Source: Actinomycetota bacterium (GTDB lineage Bacteria > Actinomycetota > Thermoleophilia > Solirubrobacterales > 70-9). From it: 10,304 nucleotides of DNA. Shown one piece after another: positions 6,178 through 10,304 of this stretch (positions within the stretch are counted from its first letter, which is position 1; every line of letters begins with the position of its first letter). The stretch is from the NCBI GenBank assembly GCA_018268695.1, contig JAFDWD010000475.1:1-10304 (forward strand), given 5' to 3'. The position numbers and the translations under genes are program-made. Below the pieces are notes generated by a model. The model did not search any database. It worked only from the letters and a program-made list of their open reading frames with translations, and had not been told where the DNA came from.

Positions 6178-8412
6178 GTGACCCCGAACGAGCGGCTTCA
6201 CGCAGCCTGCATCGCCGGGATCTACCTGGACGCGCTCAGTCGGGATGGGTTCTTCGAGCGGCCGCGGCTGCTCGAGGGGCTGACTTCGGCTCGGGAGCCG
6301 GTGATCGAGCTGTGCGCGCCGGCGGGCTATGGGAAGTCGGTGTTGCTGGCGCAGTGGGCAGCGAACGAGGGGCGGCCGTTCGCCTCGATCACGCTGGGAC
6401 GGCGCCATGAGGATCCGGCCGCCTTCCTGGCCGCCACGATCGAAGCGCTGGAGTCGGTGGAGCCGGTATCGACAGAGCTGGCGGCGCTGCTGCGGGTTCC
6501 GGAGCTGAACCTGCCGCTGGCCGAGGACCGGCTCGTCCGCGAGCTGGAAGGCAGGCGCAAGCCGATGGTGCTGGTGATCGACGAGTTGGAGAGCGTCGAG
6601 GGCGAGGACACCCACCGGCTCCTGGCGGCGATCGCCAGGTCGATCGGCAACGGGTCCCAGCTCGCCGTCGCCAGCCGCGCCGGAGGGCTCCGCCAGGCGG
6701 CCCGGTTGCGGGCCGGCCGACGGCTCGCCGAGGTCGGCCAGGACCGGCTGGCGATGACCCAGGGCGAGTGCGAGGCGCTGCTGCAGCGGGTCGGCCTCGC
6801 GCTCAGCGGCGAGCAGGCGGCCGCCGTGATCGGGCGCGCCGAGGGGTGGCCGGCGGCCCTCTACCTGGCGGCGCTGGCGTTGCGGGGCGAGGACGACGTC
6901 GCCGCCGCGGTCTCCCGCTTCGCCGGCGACGACCGCTTCATCGTCGACTACATCCGCGAGGAGTTCCTCACCCGCGCCTCCCCCGATGTGGTCGATTTCC
7001 TCAAGGGCATCTCGGTCCTCGACCGGGTGTCCGGGGACCTCTGCGACACCGTCCTCGAGCGGTCCGGGTCGGCGGCCGAGCTACGCGAGCTGGCGGAGCG
7101 CAACATGCTGGTGATCCCGCTCGACCGCAGCGACACCTGGTTCCGGCTGCACTCGCTGCTCGGCGACATGCTGCGGGCCGAGCTCGAGCGGACCGCTCCC
7201 GCCGACGTCCCCGGGCTGCACCGCCGTGCCTCAGCCTGGTGGCACGAGCAGGGCGACCTGGTCCGCGCGATCGAACACGCGATCGCCGCCGACGATCGCG
7301 ACCTCGCGGTCGGCCTCCTCTGGGAGGCCGTGCCCGCCTACAACTCCTGGGGCCAGCCGGCGACCCTGCGGATGTGGATGGAGCGGATCGGCCTCGACCG
7401 CGTCTCCGAGGACCCGCGGCTCGCCCTGATCATGGGCCAGGTCGCGCTGCTGCGCGGCGAAGGATCCGCGGCGGACGACTGGAACGGCCTCGGCCGCACC
7501 TTGGGCCGGCGCGACCCGACCCTGATCGAGGGGACGACCATGGCGGGGACGATGGCGCTGGTCGACGGGACGCTCGCCCGCGGCGGGGTCGACACGATGC
7601 TCGCCCAGGCGAAGGCGGGCGCCGCGGTGATCCCGGACGACAGCCTCTGGTGGTCATGGGTCTGGATGCTCGAAGGCATCGGCCACCACCACCGCGAAGA
7701 GCGCGAGGTGGCGCGGGAGAAGCTGACCGAGGCGATCCGGCACGCCGCCCGCAACGGGGTCCCGATCCTCCAGGTCACGAGCCTCGCCCAGCTCGCCATA
7801 CTCGACGCCGAAAGCGGCGACTGGGACCGGGCGCTGATGCTCGCCTCGCAGGCGCGGGCGCAGATCGATCGCTCCGGGCTCGAGGAGCAGCCGACGATCG
7901 CCGGCGTTCTCTCCGTCGCGGCGATGGTCAAGTGCCACGAGCGTCGCTCCGACGAGGCGGCCGCCGACCTGCGGCTCGGCCTCTCGCTGCTCGACCGGCT
8001 CGACTCCTTCGCCGGCTGGTACGAAGTGCAAGGACGACTCGCCGGCGCCGCGGCCGCCCAGGGGCTCCACGATCTTCCCCTCGCCGAACGCCTCCTCGCC
8101 GAGGCCCGGGACCACGGCCGGGAGTCGACCGGGGCGCCGCTCCTCCTCGCCTGGCAGGCCCGCATCGAGGGGCAGCTCGACGACCTGCGCGACAGCGCCG
8201 TCGGCTCCCTCAGCCCGGCCGAGCTGCGCGTCCTGCGCCTCCTCCCCACCCACCTCTCGTTCGCGAAGATCGCCACCGAGCTCTACGTCTCCCCCAACAC
8301 GGTCAAGACGCAGGCCCAGTCGATCTACCGCAAACTCGGCGTCGGCACGCGCGGCGAGGCGGTCGAGGCGGCCACCGAGTCGGGCCTGCTCGACCTCCCG
8401 GATCGACCCTGA
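6178..8412 (+). CDS. MalT/LAL-family LuxR-type transcriptional regulator with N-terminal ATPase
   Basis: A 744-aa regulator of the LAL (large ATP-binding LuxR) group, in which ATP and effector binding control DNA binding. The N-terminal NTPase has a Walker A-like APAGYGKS (47-54) and a Walker B MVLVIDELE (130-138, D135/E136), followed by STAND-like winged-helix and TPR-like helical repeats (about 300-660; for example LHRRASAWWHEQGDLVRAIEHA). The C-terminal LuxR HTH spans about 678-740: LSPAELRVLRLL, then FAKIATELYVSPNTVKTQ and IYRKLGV. The length is typical of the class. GTG at 6178 is the first ordinary start after an in-frame TGA at 6097, yet the GGAGG at 6159-6163 is 14 nt away; an ATC at 6169 has ideal spacing. 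Leucine codon choice changes strongly along the gene. Effector and target genes are unknown. Confidence 0.9.
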   Translation: MTPNERLHAACIAGIYLDALSRDGFFERPRLLEGLTSAREPVIELCAPAGYGKSVLLAQWAANEGRPFASITLGRRHEDPAAFLAATIEALESVEPVSTELAALLRVPELNLPLAEDRLVRELEGRRKPMVLVIDELESVEGEDTHRLLAAIARSIGNGSQLAVASRAGGLRQAARLRAGRRLAEVGQDRLAMTQGECEALLQRVGLALSGEQAAAVIGRAEGWPAALYLAALALRGEDDVAAAVSRFAGDDRFIVDYIREEFLTRASPDVVDFLKGISVLDRVSGDLCDTVLERSGSAAELRELAERNMLVIPLDRSDTWFRLHSLLGDMLRAELERTAPADVPGLHRRASAWWHEQGDLVRAIEHAIAADDRDLAVGLLWEAVPAYNSWGQPATLRMWMERIGLDRVSEDPRLALIMGQVALLRGEGSAADDWNGLGRTLGRRDPTLIEGTTMAGTMALVDGTLARGGVDTMLAQAKAGAAVIPDDSLWWSWVWMLEGIGHHHREEREVAREKLTEAIRHAARNGVPILQVTSLAQLAILDAESGDWDRALMLASQARAQIDRSGLEEQPTIAGVLSVAAMVKCHERRSDEAAADLRLGLSLLDRLDSFAGWYEVQGRLAGAAAAQGLHDLPLAERLLAEARDHGRESTGAPLLLAWQARIEGQLDDLRDSAVGSLSPAELRVLRLLPTHLSFAKIATELYVSPNTVKTQAQSIYRKLGVGTRGEAVEAATESGLLDLPDRP

Positions 8413-8413
8413 G

Positions 8414-8428
8414 GCCCCGCGCGGGGGC
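8414..8428. terminator. GC hairpin between convergent genes
   Basis: GCCCC (8414-8418) and GGGGC (8424-8428) form a perfect 5-bp stem with a GCGCG loop, directly after the LuxR stop (8410-8412) and beside the stop of the convergent gene (8431-8429). It is symmetric, so it could end transcripts from both sides, but it is short and has no T-tract. Confidence 0.3.
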
Positions 8429-8611
8429 TCAGGCGGTGTCGTTGCGCTGCATGAAGCGGGCGATCAGGATGACCGACCCCACGATCGCCACCAGGAGCGC
8501 CGCGGTGCCGACGAACGCGCCGATGAAGAAGTAACAGGCCAGCACGACCAGGATCGCGACGGGAACCGCGATCAGGAGCGGCAGGTAGGTGAGATCGGAG
8601 TCTTTCTGCAT
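8429..8611 (-). CDS. Small two-helix membrane protein, unknown function
   Basis: A 60-aa protein, MQKDSDLTYL followed by two hydrophobic helices (about 10-30, rich in L/V/A/I, and 32-52) and a charged end, ARFMQRNDTA. It has the look of a small integral membrane protein with a short hairpin fold. No family is recognised. Starts at ATG 8611, ATG 8623 (adds MLPG) or GTG 8650 (longer, adds 13 residues) are all in frame; none has a clear SD, so the start is uncertain. A much longer open frame continues upstream, but that part is antisense to the well-supported PabAB gene. The gene is convergent with the LuxR regulator and divergent from pabAB. Coding status rests on the clean hydrophobic pattern. 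Confidence 0.6.
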   Translation of the reverse strand: MQKDSDLTYLPLLIAVPVAILVVLACYFFIGAFVGTAALLVAIVGSVILIARFMQRNDTA

Positions 8612-8646
8612 GCCGGGAAGCATCCAGGACAGCCGGGCGACTGCCT

Positions 8647-8663
8647 TCACCCGAACGGGGTGA
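8647..8663. promoter_or_regulatory. Small dyad between divergent promoters
   Basis: TCACCC (8647-8652) and GGGTGA (8658-8663) form a perfect 6-bp inverted repeat with a 5-bp spacer, located between the small membrane protein and pabAB. It is a possible operator for either gene; short repeats like this also occur by chance in GC-rich DNA. Confidence 0.2.
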
Positions 8664-8676
8664 TCGCGCGTGGGCG

Positions 8677-8682
8677 TAGATT
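8677..8682 (+). promoter_or_regulatory. Possible -10 box for pabAB (leaderless start)
   Basis: TAGATT at 8677-8682 matches four of six consensus -10 bases and ends 7 nt before the GTG start codon at 8690. Transcription would then begin at or next to the start codon, giving a leaderless mRNA, which agrees with the lack of an SD. No convincing -35 is seen. Confidence 0.35.
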
Positions 8683-8689
8683 GGCGCCC

Positions 8690-10304
8690 GTGCGGCTGCT
8701 GCTGATCGACAACTACGACTCCTTCACCTACAACCTCGTCCAGATGCTGGCGGAGGCCGCGGGCGACGAGCCGACGGTGGTGCGAAACGACGAGATCCCG
8801 GCCGCGGCGACGGTGCGGCGGGAGTTCGACGGCATCGTCCTCTCCCCCGGTCCGGGACGCCCCGACGACGAGGCCGACTTCGGCGGCTGCGCGCCCGTCA
8901 TCCGCGAGGCGACCGTCCCTCTGCTGGGGGTCTGCCTCGGCCACCAGGGGATCGCCACCGCCTTCGGCGGCGCGGTGGACCGGATCGATCCAGTCCACGG
9001 CCGGGCCACGGCAATCCGCCACGACGGCGCGCCGATGTTCGCCGGTGCCCCCAGCGGGTTCCCCGCCGTCCGCTACCACTCCCTCGCCGTCCGGTCGCCG
9101 CTTCCCGACTGCCTGCGGGCGACAGCGTGGAGCGACGACGGGACGGTGATGGCGCTCGAACACCGGCTCCGTCCGATCTGGGGCCTGCAGTTCCATCCGG
9201 AGTCGGCGGGCACACCGCTGGGAAGGACGCTGCTCGGGAACTTCGTCGGGCTCGTGGACCGCCATTCCGGCTCGGCGCCGCGCCCTCCGCGGCGCCGCGC
9301 GGCGACGGGTCGCGCGCCGGAGGACGCCTCCCCACCGCGCGTCATCGCCCGCTCGCTCGACCGGATCCCCGATCCGGCGAGCGCCTTCACGCGCCTCTTC
9401 GGGGACGACCCCTACGCTTTCTGGATCGATCGCGAGGCGGCGCCGTCGTTTCCCGGCGCCGCCGGCCCCACGGTCATGGGGAGCGCCGCCGGCCCCGGTT
9501 CCGAGGTGCTGACCTACGCGGTCGGAGACGACGCCAGAGAGTCGATCTTCGAGGTGCTGCGGCAGAGGCTGCGGGACCGTCGGACGCCCGGCGACCCGAG
9601 GCTCGAGTTCGCCGGCGGCTACGTCGGTTACCTCGGCTACGAGCTCAAATCCGACCTCGGGTCGGTCGGTCGCCACGCCTCGCCCGTCCCCGACGCGTGC
9701 CTCATCTACGCCTCGCGCCTCGTCGTCCTCGATCACCGCGGCGGCGAGGCGCACGCCGTCGCGATCGTCGGGCCGGGCGAAGACCCGACGGTCGCCGAAC
9801 GGGACGTCGAGGCGATGCGACGGTCGCTGGAATCGCTGCCCGAGCCCGGCGCGGCGCACTCCCCGGCCGACGGTGACGGCAGTGGCGGCGAGCCCGTGCT
9901 CGCGCTCGCCCGCGACGAGTACCTCGAGGCGATCGCCGAGGCGCGACGCTGCCTCGAGGCGGGCGAGTCCTACGAGATCTGCCTGACGAACCGGATCGGC
10001 GTCCCGGTCGCACCGGGCACCGATCCGTTGGACCTCTACCGGGAGCTCCGCCGGCGCAGCCCGGCGCCGCAGGCGGCCTACCTGCGCTGCGGACCGGTCG
10101 CGGTGCTGAGCGCCTCCCCCGAGCGCTTCCTGCGGATCGACCGCGACCGCACCGTGGAGGCGAGGCCGATCAAGGGGACGCGACCGCTAGGCGACGATCC
10201 CGAGTCCGACCGGGAGATGCGGGAGGAGCTCCTGGGCAGCGCCAAGGACCGGGCCGAGAACCTGATGATCGTCGACGTCCTGCGCAACGACCTCGGCCGC
10301 GTCT
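8690..10304 (+). CDS. pabAB: Fused aminodeoxychorismate synthase PabA-PabB (3' end cut off)
   Basis: The frame is open for 538 codons to the window edge. It makes 4-amino-4-deoxychorismate from chorismate and glutamine, the step leading to p-aminobenzoate and folate. Residues 1-190 are a class I glutamine amidotransferase: LLLIDNYDSFTYNLVQ at the start, SPGPGRP (52-58), nucleophile Cys82 in GVCLGHQG, and His169/Glu171 in QFHPES. A linker of about 27 residues rich in Pro/Arg/Ala (192-218) joins the chorismate-binding part: GGYVGYLGYELK (309-320), ESYEICLTNRI (426-436), ASPERFLRI (475-483), PIKGTRP (493-499), AENLMIVDVLRNDLGRV (522-538). Lys495 in PIKGT marks a PabB-type enzyme; anthranilate synthase (TrpE) has Ala there. 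The start is GTG 8690, with TTG 8681 in frame as an alternative; no SD is visible. About 150-200 residues of the PabB domain are expected to lie beyond the window. Confidence 0.92.
   Translation, partial: MRLLLIDNYDSFTYNLVQMLAEAAGDEPTVVRNDEIPAAATVRREFDGIVLSPGPGRPDDEADFGGCAPVIREATVPLLGVCLGHQGIATAFGGAVDRIDPVHGRATAIRHDGAPMFAGAPSGFPAVRYHSLAVRSPLPDCLRATAWSDDGTVMALEHRLRPIWGLQFHPESAGTPLGRTLLGNFVGLVDRHSGSAPRPPRRRAATGRAPEDASPPRVIARSLDRIPDPASAFTRLFGDDPYAFWIDREAAPSFPGAAGPTVMGSAAGPGSEVLTYAVGDDARESIFEVLRQRLRDRRTPGDPRLEFAGGYVGYLGYELKSDLGSVGRHASPVPDACLIYASRLVVLDHRGGEAHAVAIVGPGEDPTVAERDVEAMRRSLESLPEPGAAHSPADGDGSGGEPVLALARDEYLEAIAEARRCLEAGESYEICLTNRIGVPVAPGTDPLDLYRELRRRSPAPQAAYLRCGPVAVLSASPERFLRIDRDRTVEARPIKGTRPLGDDPESDREMREELLGSAKDRAENLMIVDVLRNDLGRV

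Noticed and set aside
5734..6615. A 293-codon minus-strand frame across the intergenic region
   Set aside because: It overlaps the SHOCT gene and the ATPase part of the regulator antisense and has no family pattern, no SD and no clean start.
6768..8534. A 588-codon plus-strand frame overlapping the regulator in another frame
   Set aside because: Arg/Pro/Ala-rich frame-shifted reading of the LuxR gene, which itself has clear motifs.
8429..9859. A 476-codon minus-strand frame
   Set aside because: Most of it is antisense to the well-supported pabAB gene and is Arg/Gly/Pro-rich; only its last 60 residues look like a real protein, and these are reported separately.
8690..10304. The fused gene as anthranilate synthase (TrpG-TrpE)
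   Set aside because: The PIKGT motif has Lys where anthranilate synthases have Ala, and the GGYVGYLGYELK segment is PabB-like.

Overview
The window is very GC-rich (about 70% by eye) and densely coded, with GTG and TTG starts, Shine-Dalgarno (SD) sequences of the GGAGG type and 4-bp gene overlaps. The gene content (DUF6325 and SHOCT proteins, a large mycobacterial-type arylsulfatase, a MalT-like LuxR regulator and a fused PabA-PabB) points to a high-GC actinobacterium. I would guess a Thermoleophilia/Solirubrobacterales-type lineage, but that is inference and no marker gene in the window proves it.

Layout. (1) Positions 1-5511 hold a minus-strand block read right to left: a Cys-type sulfatase (5511-3145), a CPA1-type cation:proton antiporter (3100-1814), a DUF2254 membrane protein (1817-585, ATGA overlap with the antiporter), a DUF6325 protein (499-56), and the first 13 codons of a SHOCT-type protein running off the left edge (41-1). 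(2) Positions 5512-5591 are a short divergent promoter region containing a perfect 9-bp inverted repeat. (3) A small SHOCT-domain gene lies on the plus strand at 5592-5816. (4) A 361-bp non-coding stretch (5817-6177) is full of inverted repeats, including a 57-nt hairpin with a 17-bp outer stem (5882-5938). (5) A 744-aa MalT/LAL-family LuxR regulator is at 6178-8412 (+). (6) A roughly 60-aa two-helix membrane protein runs convergent to it (8611-8429, -). (7) Divergent from that gene, a fused aminodeoxychorismate synthase (PabA-PabB) starts at 8690 (+) and is cut by the right edge.

How the genes may work together. The sulfatase, antiporter and DUF2254 genes look like one transcription unit, combining sulfate-ester hydrolysis with ion and membrane functions. 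The DUF6325/SHOCT pair is tightly spaced and may be read from the same transcript or from its own. A second SHOCT gene sits on the other side of the block. The LuxR regulator could control nearby genes, but no target site can be proved. PabAB belongs to folate (p-aminobenzoate) synthesis and starts an unrelated unit. I saw no tRNA, rRNA, CRISPR array, insertion sequence or phage gene. The most unusual signal is the structured intergenic region at 5817-6177, above all the 5882-5938 hairpin.
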